From NCBI GenBank assembly GCA_037176725.1, contig JAZBRS010000074.1, forward strand, positions 65,724,001 through 65,788,000: DNA of 64,000 nt, in the 5' to 3' direction. The notes under the pieces are model-generated. The model was given only the letters and a program-made list of their open reading frames with translations, made no database searches and was not told the origin of the DNA. Both the position numbers and the translations under genes were made by a program. The DNA comes from Posidonia oceanica. Lineage: Eukaryota > Streptophyta > Magnoliopsida > Alismatales > Posidoniaceae. Positions 20,666-32,798 of the stretch are shown one piece after another (within the stretch, counting starts at the first letter, position 1; the number at the start of each line of letters is the position of its first letter).

Positions 20666-23600
20666 TGTTGACACCCCATCTTGGTAGGTTTGGACCACTT
20701 GGAGCCCTCTTGGTGATTGCTGGACTCAAACCCAAACCAAACCAAACCCTAACCCTCTTCTATACCCTTCAAAACCAAGCAAACTTGACCTAAGCCTTAA
20801 CCCCTCTTCGCAAGCTCAAAACCTAGCCAAAATCCATAGGAAAACCCACCAACATCCACTTAACAAGCCTACCCAAGAACCTAGAAATTTCCAAACCTAG
20901 ACCATTCCCAAAAACCCTAGAAAACCTAGGTAAAACTCCCCTTTTTCTACACCTTAAAACCCTTCCGAAACCTCCTTGGAATCAAACCAAAACCTCAGAA
21001 CCAACACAAGAAACCCTAGGCTACCCACTCACCAATTTTCATCCCATTCCAAGACCTTTAAGACCTTCATTCACCCAAATTATCCTTTTCTCTCTCCGGG
21101 ATTATCATTTTCTCTCTCCTCTCTCTCTCTCCTGATTATCATCTCTCTTTTCATCCCCTTCTTGCTCCTTCTCTGGTCTGGCTGTGGACCCCCCTTTGTG
21201 CTTCTATCCTTCCTCTATCTTATTGCTATTTTTACTTTATTTTTAACACTTTCCCTAATTTTCAAAAAATCCTTTTCCTTCAACCTATCTCTTTTCCTTT
21301 TATCTCCGTCTTTTTTCCATTTCTTTCCTCCTTCTCTTTTCCTTTTCCCTCTCTTGCAAAAATCCATAAAAACCCCTAAAAATCTGTAAAACCCCAAAAC
21401 ATAAAAGAAACAAATTAGAACCCTAAGAAAAACAATTAAAAAACATTAAACAAGCAATTAAAAACCTAAACTTAACTAAATCAAGCTAGAAGGAAAACCA
21501 AGCATGTAAGCTAAAAAATGCAAAACAAATCAAAAGAAAACACTGAAAAATCAAGAAAAAAAACTAAAATGAAATCAGAACCCACCAAGAGTAAAAATCC
21601 CATCAGAAGAATTAAAAAAACAAACCCTAAAAAGAAGAATTAAAAATCAAACACTAAAACAAGTAATTAAAGAGGCAAAAGACTTAACCTAATAAACATA
21701 AGAAGAACAACATAAAAAACTTAATTAAAAGGAAAAGAAAAACACACTTAAAAGATTTAAAAACACCCTATCAAACCAGAAAAATCTAACTAAAAACTTC
21801 AAGAAAAATCAACAAGTAAAAATCAAAGCATAATTTAAAAGACTTAAGAAAGAAAAAACCCTAAGAAGACTAAGACTTAAAAACCTAAAACCAATCCTGG
21901 TTAATACAAAAATAAATTCTAAAAAAATCCTAATCAATATCCTAAGTGTCCAACAAGGGAAACACAATTTTTAAAACAATTTAAAACAAGGTTTAACAAA
22001 CATTTAATCAAGTGAAAATCAATTAAAAGCAAAACCAAAACCCTAAAACCCTAATCAGGCCCAAAACACATTAATCAACCCAAAATGGCCATTAAAAAAT
22101 TTAATTAAAATCCTAACCTACATCACAACCTTTCTAGTATTTTTATTTATTTTTAGTCTATTTTTCCTAATTTTATTTCCATTCTTTTCCCTCTCTTTCT
22201 TTCTTTCTTCTCATTTTTCTTTTCTTCTCTTTCCTTGCTGGGCCCAATTCAGCCCGTCTCTTCCTTTCTTCTTCATTTCTTTTTCTTTTTCCTTCGGCCC
22301 ACAGCACAGTCCGGCCCACGCCTCTCCTTCTTCTTCCTCAACCTCCTCTGTGTTTTCCTTCCACCATCTTTCTCCCGTGAACCTTCGGCTACAGCCTTCC
22401 CTCCTCTTTCAAAATTCGAAGCCTTCCGTCATGTCGCCTACAGCAGCTCGCCGCCTCTCCTTTGTCTGAGCAGCTTTTCCGGAGCCGGTCTCCAACCATC
22501 CTCTCCGCTGCAGTAATCGCCGCTGAATTCAAATCTTCAGCGCGCCAGCAGCCGGCCTCCACCGGATATAAGCCGCTCCTCCTCCGTTTCCATCAGTAGC
22601 AACAATCCTCACCCAGAGAGAGTAACCTTCAACTCCAGAGCAGACTCAGAGAGTAATTCCAGAGAGCGTTCCGCTTCTTTCCTTCCACCTGCAACTCCTC
22701 CCTCTTCTTCTCTGCCTCCTCCATTTCCAGAAGAGAGAGTGCCCAGAGAGAGTGGTCTGAGCGTTCATCTTGGCATCCCAGAGAGAGACCCTAATTCCCC
22801 AGCCTCCCTTCAGCAATCGCCACCCATTCCCATTCAGAAATCTGCAGCGAACCTCCCTCTCACTTCTCCAGTAAACCAAACCTGTTCCTGGCCTCCACAC
22901 TCCTCCCTGTTACTTCCCCAATCTCACCCAACACCCAGCCACCTTCCTTCAACATTTACCAGCCGTTCCACCACCTAAAACTGCTCTGAAACACCACCTG
23001 ATCCCAACTGTAAACCCAACAGAACCCACTCCGCAATTCCCTCCTCCAGAACTCACAGCATCCTTCCAAACTACACCCAAACACTCACCTGCACTCCACC
23101 TTTCCAGGCCACCTGACATCAGACCTCCTCGTCCACCACAGACCACAAACTCCACAACAAACACCTGCATCACCCACTGATCAGAAATCCGGCCGACCTG
23201 CAAACTCTTCCCACAGCCTCCAGAAAATCAATTCAACCGCCCAGAATCAATCCCTAGACCTCCAGCAATCTCCCGGAAGGCCCCATCCAACTTGAGGAGC
23301 AGCAGACACCCCCCCGGCCTCCGGCAGCAACTCTGAACCCAAAAACTTCAAATCCTCCCTCCGGTCTTCGCAGCTCGTGTCCAACCATCTGGGAAGCTCC
23401 GGAGGATCGTCCTGAGGCGACTCCAGCCCTCGCGAGCAGCTGACAGCACCCGCAGCGACCGGACGGACTCCGCCGGCGACCTCTGAAGCCACCGTCATCG
23501 GTAGGGCATCTCAGACACGGAACCAGGTAAATTCCACTTCCCTTAGCCTCCTTTTCCTCCCCTCTTGCTTCTCCGGCCTTTAGAATAGGGTCTCCGGCTC

Positions 23601-26600
23601 TCCTGCGCCGAGTCAAGCTCCGGCCAGAGTCATCTTCTTCGGCGAGTCTCTCCGGTCGTCCCGCAGCTCCGTCCAGCAGAACGCAGCTCCGGTGGTTGCC
23701 TCAGGTCCGCACGGGTCTCAGGAGCGTTCTCCGGCCCTCAGAATGCAGCGTCGCTGCGTCGATCAGTCGGACGAAGCTTCTGAAGCTCTGCAGACCTCCG
23801 GCGATCGCTCCAGCTCGTTCCAGTCCGCGTCGACCTCCGTCGAGCACCGTCCGACCTCCGTCAGGACCAGGAGCTGCTCCCCCGCCGGTCTGCGCGTCCC
23901 CAAGCCCCCTGTGTCAGCATTCATGGACGCTGGCAGCTTGCTGCTACAGTGTCCATGGCCGCTGGCATTTTACTGTTGATTTATTTTTTCCTTTAGCTTA
24001 GTTTTCTGGTAAATATTGCATATCTGGTCTAAGTTCTTGATATTTTGCATTCCAGTCCTTATTTGATTTAATCTGCTGTTTTTTGAACTGGAATCATATT
24101 AAATTGCGTGAAATGTTTGTAGTTTTCTGTTTTTACATTTTGATCCTTTTACTGTGCTGTTTAGTTGTAAAATTTTATGCATCAGCCCCTCTGTTTTCAA
24201 TTATTGCACTTAGGTCCTGTTGTAAATCAGATCATTTAAATGCATTGACTTTGCCTTATTAAATTGCATTCCAAGTCCTTATCATTTTCTGTTTTTGCAT
24301 TTTCATTCTCTGCACTGTAGGAACTTAGGTTTTATTTTGAGTTTTGCATACTGCATTGCATATTTTGCCTTCTGGTTTTGCATTTTTGCATTTAGGTCCA
24401 TTTTAAATGGACAGTAACTGTTTTCCATGTATTTTTGCTTATTGCATTGCATTTTGGCCCTTGATTTTCCAAAAATTGCACATCAGTCCTGTCTACTTAG
24501 TTCAGAGCATGTTTACCATATAAAATTGCATGTTTGACCCCTACATGATTCAAAAATTACACCTAGGTCCTTGCATACTTTAAAAATCATGTAAAAAGAC
24601 TGTTTTGCCCCTAAAGTTGCATCTTAGCTCCTATGCTTACAAAATTGCATGTAGACCCTCCACTTGCATTCCCAGACTCCCCAGAACCCTATTTTCTAGA
24701 AAATTTGCACTTTAGACCCTAGTTTTTTTCCAAAATTACCCTCTGATTTTCATTTGTTTTCAAAACTTCTTCCAATGCATGCCCTCTTTTCAAAGTAGTT
24801 TTCTGAACCCAATCTTTTGCAAAATAACCCTCTGCCCTCTCCTGTTTTCAAAACTCTCTCCTGTGGGCCCCATCCTTTTTGAAAAATTGCATTTAGCCCC
24901 CTTCTCTTTTCAAAAATGGCATTTGCACCCCTGTTTCTCTAAAAAATTCCCCTCTTGTTTTTTCTTGCCTCTTGCATGCATCCTACATTCATTTAGCTTT
25001 GCATTTTTAGCATCCCTCTGCACACACTAAGCACCTTTAGCTCCCCTTCACTTGGGAGGACCTTTTGCACATCCCTAGGACCTCCTGAACACCTAGATCT
25101 GTTCTTCTCCCCTGTTCTGGCCTTCCTGCCTTGAAGCTGCGATATCTTCCGATCCGGCCGTTGGATCTTCTCAAGTAAGCTGCCCAGGCGACCGCAGCGA
25201 AGCGCTCTTCAGCGTGGACCAAGCAGATCTCAGATCAGGCACCCGGATTTCCAGGTATGTCCTCCTGAACTCCTGCATTGCATTCATTTGCATGCCATGT
25301 GCATAGTTTTCCTCGTTTTCGATTTCTGTCTCTTTGAGCATGTAGAATAGGGCCTCCTCTTCTTGTCTATCAACTCAGATCTCCGTTTCGCGTTTCCCTA
25401 TGTGTTTTGTGTTGAGTTTTCCCTGGATTTACCACTTAATGTGACTTTCTTCCCCCTTTTCCACGATCCGATCGCATCGCGAGCTTTGGGCAGCATGCGA
25501 GACACACCGTGGAACGGTTTAGTGGGAAATGGTCGCAAGAGAGGTGGTAATCCCCCCGTTTGCTCACTCTCCCCTTTGTAGGTCTTCACACCTACTCTGT
25601 GTGGCCCCGAACAGCGCCTGTTCTCACACATGCGCTGTTCTGCTTCTCCTTTTACTGCTTCTAATCTTTTCCTTGTATTTGCATTCGTACGGCTTTTTTC
25701 GAGGTTTTTATCTTGCAGTTTTTGGCACCGTTTTGCGTGCCCGCTCTCGTTTTGGCACCGTTTTGCGTGCTTGCTTTGTCTTCGCGTCATTTTACGCGCT
25801 CGCCCTGTTTTTGGCATAGTTTTGCGTGCCCGTCATCATCTTTTGCACCGATTTGCGTGCCGCCTTGCTTTCTCGCCCGTTTTACGTGACGACCTTGTCT
25901 TTTTGCACCGTTTTGCGCGCCTTCTTGCTTTCTGCCTCGTTTTGCGTGCTTTACGTTGTTTTCCCTTGCATGTCGATCGCATTGCATGGTTTTGCCGTTG
26001 TTTTGCTTTTTTCGCTTGCATTCGCATATAGGGCTGTGATGCTTACTGCCTGGAGTTCTCACGAGCCAGGTTTCGCTTGGTTCGGAACACAGACAGCGTA
26101 GCTGAGCACTTAGACAGCACGTTTACTTCCTTGCCCTACATCTCTCCACTTAGAGCACACTTTGAGCATTCATTTAGGCATTCATAGGCACGTAGGCATT
26201 CAATCCTGCATTTCCCTGCGTATGCGAGCGTAAGCCTAGAAAGATCGATTCTCGGGCGTGTCGGGGGTGCCTAACACCTTCTCCGCACGTAACAGGAGTC
26301 CTTGCCCTGTCTTTTGGCCCGCAATGACCGTACTGCCCTTGTCCTAGGCTAGAGTCATCTCATTTGCATGTATTTGCATTTGTTTCCTTTGCATTGCTTT
26401 GCTTTGCATTTCTTGCTTGGTTTTGCGTGTTAATTCACGCATTCCCCCCGATTTTCCTTGTCTCCCGTTAATAGACGTGGTGGCGACTCTGATTTGTCTT
26501 ATCTTTCTCTTTTCTCCTCGATTTTAAGCGTTTTCGAGTCGAGCCTCTTCCTCAGATCCAATCGTTGCTAAATAGCGAACCTGATTCCGATCGGGATCGC

Positions 26601-26604
26601 TACA
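20666..26604 (+). mobile_element. 5' LTR of element A
   Basis: A 5,939-bp LTR, TGTTGACACC...GGGATCGCTACA. Zones: C/T-rich 20730-21370; very AT-rich 21370-22140 with many AACCCTAA and AAAAAC words; GC-rich 22240-23960; T-rich with TTTTGCATTT words 23970-25020; a splice donor-like CCAGGTATGTCC near 25250; TTTTGCG-rich 25700-26000; and the module shared with the B and D LTRs 26031-26300. A copy of the PBS start is at 26481-26491. It matches the 3' LTR almost throughout, with clustered differences near the start. ORFs inside (for example 22235-22516) are not supported as genes. A possible captured host segment is in the GC-rich zone. Confidence 0.95.
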
Positions 26605-26605
26605 G

Positions 26606-26624
26606 TGGCGACTCTGCTGGGGAC
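26606..26624 (+). promoter_or_regulatory. Primer binding site of element A (tRNA-Arg type)
   Basis: TGGCGACTCTGCTGGGGAC begins two bases after the LTR end. TGG pairs with the CCA end of a tRNA. The best fit I can recall is plant tRNA-Arg; element B has the near-identical TGGCGACTCCACTGGGGA. This primes minus-strand DNA synthesis. Confidence 0.85.
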
Positions 26625-27847
26625 TAGACTCTGGCTTTCGTTCCTGGCTTTTCGCTCGCTTGTTTTCACAGTTTTGCCTGTCTTGTGTGCCTTCTTTGCC
26701 TGCTTTGCTCGTTTTTCTTTGCAAACTCCTAGAAAGTCGCTTTGTGGCTACTTTGCTTAGGTTTTGCACCTCTTTCGCCTCGGTTTGCGCTCCCTTTCGC
26801 TTGGCTTTGCTTCTCTGCTTGTTTATTTACTTATTGTCTTGCTTATGCTCTTACTTCCTTTACAGCTTACTTGTCTTTATTTTCCTTGCCTTACTTGCTT
26901 ATTACTGCTTTAGTTATCGCACATTGCATGTCTACATACTTGTTTGGCAACAATACATGCCTTTTGAATGTTGAATGCTTCTTTTACACCTTTGCTATGT
27001 CACTACACACGCACATGCATGCCTTTTGATTCGATGAATGTTTTTCTTCACCATTATGCTCACAAACACCTGCACATGCCATGCACTTGCCTTTTGTTGT
27101 GTTGTATGATTGTCTGCCTGCCATGCTTGACTGATTTTCTTCCCTTTCGCACATGCCATGCCTAGGATAGTAGAGACTTGTTTGCTCTCCCCATGGTTAA
27201 CTAAAAACTGCAAGTAAAAAGAACTCCTAGGAGCAACTAGAGACTCTGAACAATCCTTCACTCCCTCTGGTTAATAAAATGTGCAAGATAAAAGACTTTA
27301 AGCATTTGCATAAGCATCATATAGGGCATGCATTCTTCTCATCTGAGTCTACCTATTAGTCTGCGAAGGACGGTCCCGGCTTCTTGTTCCACTGCTTTGG
27401 GCGTGGCACGAGTCAGTCGGTCTGTCCCCCCCTCGTCCGGGGGTCGTGTCGGTGTTAGTAGAGGGTACCACCCACGCTTTGGCAAGGTAGAGGCCACCAA
27501 CGCACCACCCTGTCATTTCCTGAGCTTTGGGCCGGGAGTTAGACAGGGAACCTAATTTTCTGACCTGAGTCGGTGACCCGTACACCCAGGGATACCCGAA
27601 GTAGATTACCTTACTAGGACACACTAGTTAGGTGAGGGGGGCATACTAGAAAGCATGCATATCATTCATGCCATTTAACTAACTCATTTGCATTCATCTT
27701 TTAGCTTCTAACCCTAATTTCCTTCTGTTGTGTCAGCGTGACCGGTAAAGCGAGTTTCGCTTTGCCAAAGCTCGAGTACCGACCCTCGTTGACGCCCCTT
27801 TTTGCAACTTCATTCGCGACCATTCCCCCTCTGAGCTATCCACATTT
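26625..27847 (+). promoter_or_regulatory. Untranslated leader of element A
   Basis: There is no supported ORF. T-rich sequence at 26640-27130 is followed by a block at about 27328-27620 that is conserved in the leader of B (56105-55780, minus strand). That block includes a C-rich stem-loop: CCCCC (27428-27432) and GGGGG (27439-27443). In B the same place has CCCC, TTGTCA, GGGG. Strong conservation of a non-coding leader just before gag suggests an RNA signal such as packaging or dimerisation, but this is inference. Confidence 0.6.
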
Positions 27848-30007
27848 GTGACGATAGCTCCTCTTAGGACTCACCGCTTGAACACTCGTCGCAGTCCTAT
27901 TCTCACGCGATCTAGGTTAGCAATGGCCCAGTACGTTAGTGAGCCTCTTTTCACTCCTGTCACGGAGGGTGTTTCCATTCCGGCCCCTCCGGTTGCTCCT
28001 TCGGTCCCCCTTGTTCCCCCTCCGACGCCAGGGTTTCCTCCCCTGACGTCTCTAGGTTCTCAGTACGTCCCGGGATAGTGGCAAGCATCTCTTCCTCCAG
28101 ATCCGGTCGCCGAGTCCATCTTGACGACCGTTACTCGCGTTTCGGAGACGCCACTGCCCCCTCCATCCCAGGGATACATCGCTTTCGATATCCCTTCCAC
28201 CGTCGCTGCGACCTTTGCTGTAGAATCCTTTCCTCCCGGACAGTCTGTGTCCGTGCCACTTGTTTCTCAGCCTTCGCCGGCACTGCACTTCAGCGTCCCC
28301 ACTGGCGAGACGCCCGAGGCGCAGTACCAGCACCTGATGGAGCTTGCCCAGAAACTGCAGGGCATGGCTCTATCAGTTCGTCCTTCTTCTATTCCCGTCG
28401 TTCCTGAGGTTCCTCTGAGGCCAGTTCCTGCATTCCATGCACCGACCTCCATACCTCCGCCTCGTCCATCGTCTCAACAGCTCACGGTTCCGACGATGGG
28501 GGCTCGTTTACCGCCTCCTGCTGCACAACACTTAGCACAGCATGCTCCACTTCCCTCTGGTGGTCAATCTTTTGGACCGGCCGGAGCCCAGTACCTCACT
28601 GGCTCGTTGTCTGGCACCCCGCCTATACAGCAACTGGTGCTCCGTCATCCTACCCCTATCACAGCACAGCATGGCATCTACTCTTCTCCTCTGCACCAGG
28701 TCCAGCATCCTGCATACACTCCTGCATACACAGTCCCCCAGCACGGATACGCCGGCCATCCCGTTGCTCCACCAGGCGACGCTATGGTAGATCCGGAGGA
28801 GCACTTAGGTGCGACCCATCCGGCGTATGTGCTCGCTACCCCTGCTGATCCCTCTCCTACAGCAGCAATCTCAGACCCCATCAATAACCGGATGGACGTC
28901 TTGGAGAAGGCACTACGACTAGTGCAAGGTACTGAGCACCAGACCTACCAATTCCAGGACCTCTGCTGCTTTCCAGAGGCGGTACTCCCTCTGAAGTTCA
29001 AGATCCCGGACTTCGAGAAGTATAATGGTAGGGGCTGCCCCGTAGCACACTTGAAGGCGTATTGCGGTGATCTCGCTCAGCTTCAGGCTGACGAGAGGTT
29101 GCTGATCCGCTTGTTCCAGAAGAGTTTGACCGGGCCGGCACTCAAGTGGTTCACATCGCTTGATATGTCAGCCATCAAGACTTGGAACGACCTCAGTCAG
29201 GCGTTCCTGGAATAGTACTCCTTCAACCTCGATCTGGTCCCAAAGAGGGCGGACTTGATCGCAATCAAGCAGAATTCTGGCGAGCCGTTCGGGGAGTACG
29301 TCGGCCGCTGGCGCGCCCTTGCCTCTCAGGTTCGAGATAGACCCTTTGACGAGGAGTCTATTGAGATCGTTATCAAAGGGGTGCAGCCGTCTCTCGGAGC
29401 TCTACTTAGCATCCAACCAGTCACTACTTTTGCAGCACTCATCAGAGCTGGAGCGCGCGTGGAGAGTTCTTTGCGGAGTGGCAACTTCCCAGCTCTCTCT
29501 GCGTTCGCTAAGCAGGCAGTGATCAGCAGTAACAGTGCCAACAGCAGCGCCTCCAACAACAACAACAGCGGTAGCAGCAACAACCGCCTGAAGAGGAAGG
29601 ATTCGCCGAAACCCGCTGTTGCATTCGTCGACTCCCCTGCTGTGCCTGTTCACCTGCCATCCCGGCCTGCCCCAGCTCAGATGGTGTATGCTCCTGCACC
29701 TAGGAATCCACACACACCACACATCACTACCACCGCTAGACCAGTCTATCCTGCCGCACCGGTTCAGCAAGGCTCATACCAGAGGCAAAGAAGGCCACCC
29801 ATTGAGAAGCGGAGATTCGCCCCACTGGTGGAACCGCTCACGGTCATCTTGCCAAAGGTTGCATCACTCCTGAAGTTCCCCGAGGTTCGTCCGCCACCAA
29901 GTCCTCTGCCGCATTGGTTTAGGCCGGACCTTTTCTGCAATTTCCATCGAAGCACCGGGATTCGACGGACAATTGCTTCTCCCTGCGGAACGCTATTCAG
30001 GACTTGA
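27848..30007 (+). pseudogene. Gag of element A (two stops and a frameshift)
   Basis: One frame from the Met at 27848, or from the alternative Met at 27923 (MAQYVSEP), which aligns with MAQFVGDS in B. It has in-frame TAG stops at 28076 and 29213. The N-terminal half is Pro/Gln-rich; the capsid-like core is at 28960-29460 (FPEAVLPLKFKIPDFEKYNG, PALKWFTSLD, TWNDLSQAFL, YVGRWRALASQV). Then come an Asn/Ser run and a zinc knuckle-like end (FCNFHRSTG near 29935-29962). Right after that motif the reading shifts by -1: the sequence that would finish the knuckle (NCFSLRNAIQDLIESG) lies in the frame of the next segment. Gag would build the particle. Both stops stand where B has Gln codons. It cannot make a complete product. 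Confidence 0.85.
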
Positions 30008-32199
30008 TCGAATCGGGAACGATTGTGATCGACAGGCACGAGGCATCCACTCAAGCACACACTCATGCTTCCGCACATTCAGCTGTTCCCCCTCATTCTG
30101 GCATCACCCGCCAACCCTTACCGGAGCACTCTTATCCGGGAGGGGCGGGAACCTCAGGCATCCATTCTGTCTTTCCTTCTGGGCCTGCTACCTCTGTGGT
30201 AGACCCTTCTGATTTCATCTCCGACATCTCTGAGCCTTTCCCAGTCAGTCTCTATCTCGCGGCAGTTGTCGACTCCGAGTCGGGAATTCACATGATCCGA
30301 CCGCATGCCAGGCCGGAGCGCCCTCTCGCGCCTCCCACCGTGCTTCCCCAGGCTCAATCCCCTGTGCACCTTCTAGCTAGGGCCCAGCCTAGTTCCCCCA
30401 TCCACCTCTTAGGGCGACCTCAGCTACACCTTCTAGGCAGACCTCAACCTGCCCCAGCCTTCCCACACCAACAACCATACCCTCTAGAGAGACCTCAGTA
30501 CCCCGTAGGTCCCCCTGTAACCTCTCCTGTGCTCGCAGCACGTGCTCCAGTCGTCATTAATTTGACCCTGGACACCCATCGCGTCCCTTACAGCTATGCC
30601 ACATAGATGTGCGCGGAAGTAACGTGATTGGGGAGGGTTTACAGGCCCCCAACACTGGCAATTAGGCCAACTCACCCTAGACCTGTTATGCCCCCACCCT
30701 CTAGCCAACCCATAGTAGATCCAACTCCAGACCGACTTGTTGCAAGCCAAATCCCTGCCCAGCCTGTAGAAACCCAGCTTCCTGCCACTACCCCCTTAGA
30801 GCCTGCCAGAACTACCCCTCCCCTTGCCAAAAAGAGCCAACCTAAGGCAGACTTGACCTCCCAGCTTAAGAAGGTCAAAGTCGACATTTCTATCTGGGAC
30901 TTGATCCACACCTCTGCCAAACACCGCGAGGCTTTTCTTCGTGTGTTCCAGGCTGCCCGTGTGTCCCAGTCCATTGAGCCTTCAGCCTTGGAGAGCATGG
31001 TTGGGTTGATTGCGGAGCCCCAGGTCATCTCTTTTACGAGTGATGAGCTGCCTCCGGTGGGGATTAATCACAACCAGCCCCTATTCGTCACGGTGCAATT
31101 CAAAGACTTTCGCATTCCCCTAACACTGGTTGATAATGGGTCAGGCCTTAACGTCTGCCTCTTGCGTACTGCAACCAAGCTCGGATTCAAAGCCGAGGAC
31201 ATCATGCCAGCCGTGAAGGGAATGACAGCCTTTGACAACACTCACCATGACGCTCTAGGGGTCCTGATTATCCCTCTTGCTATTGGCCCGGTTGTCTTCG
31301 ACGTAGAGTTCTATGTCGTCGACTTGCAGCCGAACTTCAATCTTCTGCTTGGGCGCCCTTGGCTCCACAAGCATCAGGTCCTTCCTTCGACCCTCCATCG
31401 AATGATAAAGTACCGTCGCGGCGATAATGTCATTGTCGTCATGGCGGAGAACTTTGAGAAGGAGCGGATCGAAGCAGTCTCCCCCGTGTCTTTGCAATCT
31501 ATCCCGTTTGACCCCGAGACTTCTGAAGCCCTATATCGCGTTAATTGGTGCGAGCCGGTTAACTTCATTCCTGATCTTGAACGTGTCAACTCCTTGACCG
31601 TTCACAGCAACCCCTTTCGAATGGTCGAGAATGTATGTCACAGGTGGGGTTACATAAAGGGTACGCCGCTCGGGCGTCACGGCCAGGGGATCACAGAGCC
31701 GATCGTAGCAGTGGAGCGAAGGAAATCTGCAGGCCTCGGCTACGAGCCCAAGACCAACGAAGATCACTGCTCTCAGCTCAACAATCCAGAATCAGCCATT
31801 CCCAGAGACCTCACTAACTTTACCAGTGCAGGAACCCTGGGATCGACCGACGATCAAGACACGGTACCGATAGAGGATTGGGTGTGTGTTGAGGACTACT
31901 ACTCGGATGAGGAGCAGTCTGGCACAACAGAGGTAGTCCCAACCGGCACAGCAGAAACAGTGATCAGAGCAGAGGCCACACAGTCAATCTATTCAGCTCT
32001 TCCTCTGGCAGAAACAGCAGGCAGCTCAGCAGGCCCTGTGGCAGAACTGGCAAGTTCCCACTCTTTTGCAGCCACATCAGCTTCCCAAGTACAGACAGCA
32101 GCAGTGCAGGAGTCAGAGACACTCCTTCTGGCAGAAGCTAGCATGCTACCAGCGGTCATAGCAACATCAGTGCCACTGTCCCTATCTCTGGAAGGGTAG
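30004..32199 (+). pseudogene. Proline-rich linker and aspartic protease of element A
   Basis: A single frame with stops TAG and TGA at about 30604-30630, ending with the TAG at 32197-32199. A proline-rich segment (30040-30850) is followed by a conserved helix-like block (ISIWDLIHTSAKHREAFLRV) and the protease core. The catalytic Asp codon is at 31132 in VDNGSGLNV, then the flap and LLGRPWLHKHQV near 31340-31380. DNGS in place of the usual D-S/T-G is the form I recall for this lineage. Protease would cut the polyprotein. In B the equivalent of the CGA to TGA stop is CGA, so it is a mutation. Confidence 0.82.
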
Positions 32200-32798
32200 T
32201 TAATCAATAAAGTCAGCAGCGCGGCTCAGCCCGCTCCAGCATCCACATCTCCAGGAATGCAGCAGGCGCAGTCCGCTTCGCATCCTCCTGACAACCAGCA
32301 GTAGCTCTCATGGCAAGACCCCATGGCGTCAGAGGCTGCACTCTCTCAGTTACGGCCCGATACAAAAGGCCAACTGAGCACTACACTCTCCGGGCCCTTG
32401 AGCCCTCTGAAGAGCACCCCTGCTTACTCTCCAACAGTGACCCTGGCAGCATATCCATCTATGGCACCGCTGACTTGTCTATTTGGGCCTTCTACATCAG
32501 AGTTGCCGCCATCGGACGCGCCCGTGAACCAGATCATGCAGATTCCAAGGGCAGCAATCCGTCTTGCAGCCGGGCCAGTGCCGCAGGCCCCCGACGCCTA
32601 CTACGTCGACTCCCCCTCGGACGAGAAAGAAGGAGTGGCGATAGAAGCCCAGGTCGATTCTTGGATGTCTGACTTAGAGCTACTCTATCAAGAACAGATC
32701 AAGTCGATAGCAGAAGACCTGGCAGAGCATCAAGCCGCAGAAAGGAAAGGGAAGCCGTGGTTACGGACCCTCCTCTGTAAGAAGACCATGCCTCTATC
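32200..32798 (+). pseudogene. Protease-RT linker of element A
   Basis: Low-conservation linker with stops after 32199, then readable from about 32323 in the protease frame (it contains AYYVDSPSDEKEG, shared with B). A frameshift at about 32755-32798 puts the next part (LEEDSAAPDSPRPDELITL) in the RT frame. No catalytic motif. Confidence 0.6.

Noticed and set aside
20740..21700. AACCCTAA words suggesting telomeric repeats
   Set aside because: They are scattered, not in tandem, and form part of the AT-rich LTR zone, present identically in the other LTR at 42445-43400.
22235..22516. 93-codon ORF with Phe/Leu-rich start, possible signal-anchor protein
   Set aside because: Kept in both A LTRs only because the LTRs are nearly identical; C/T-rich low complexity and no family match recognised.
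25398..26062. Lys/Arg-rich ORFs (about 90-140 codons) in the A LTR
   Set aside because: Reverse-strand reading of TTTTGCGTGC simple repeats; low complexity and not functional-looking.
26606..26624. tRNA gene at the LTR border
   Set aside because: Only the 18-19 bases complementary to a tRNA 3' end are present; no cloverleaf or A/B boxes.
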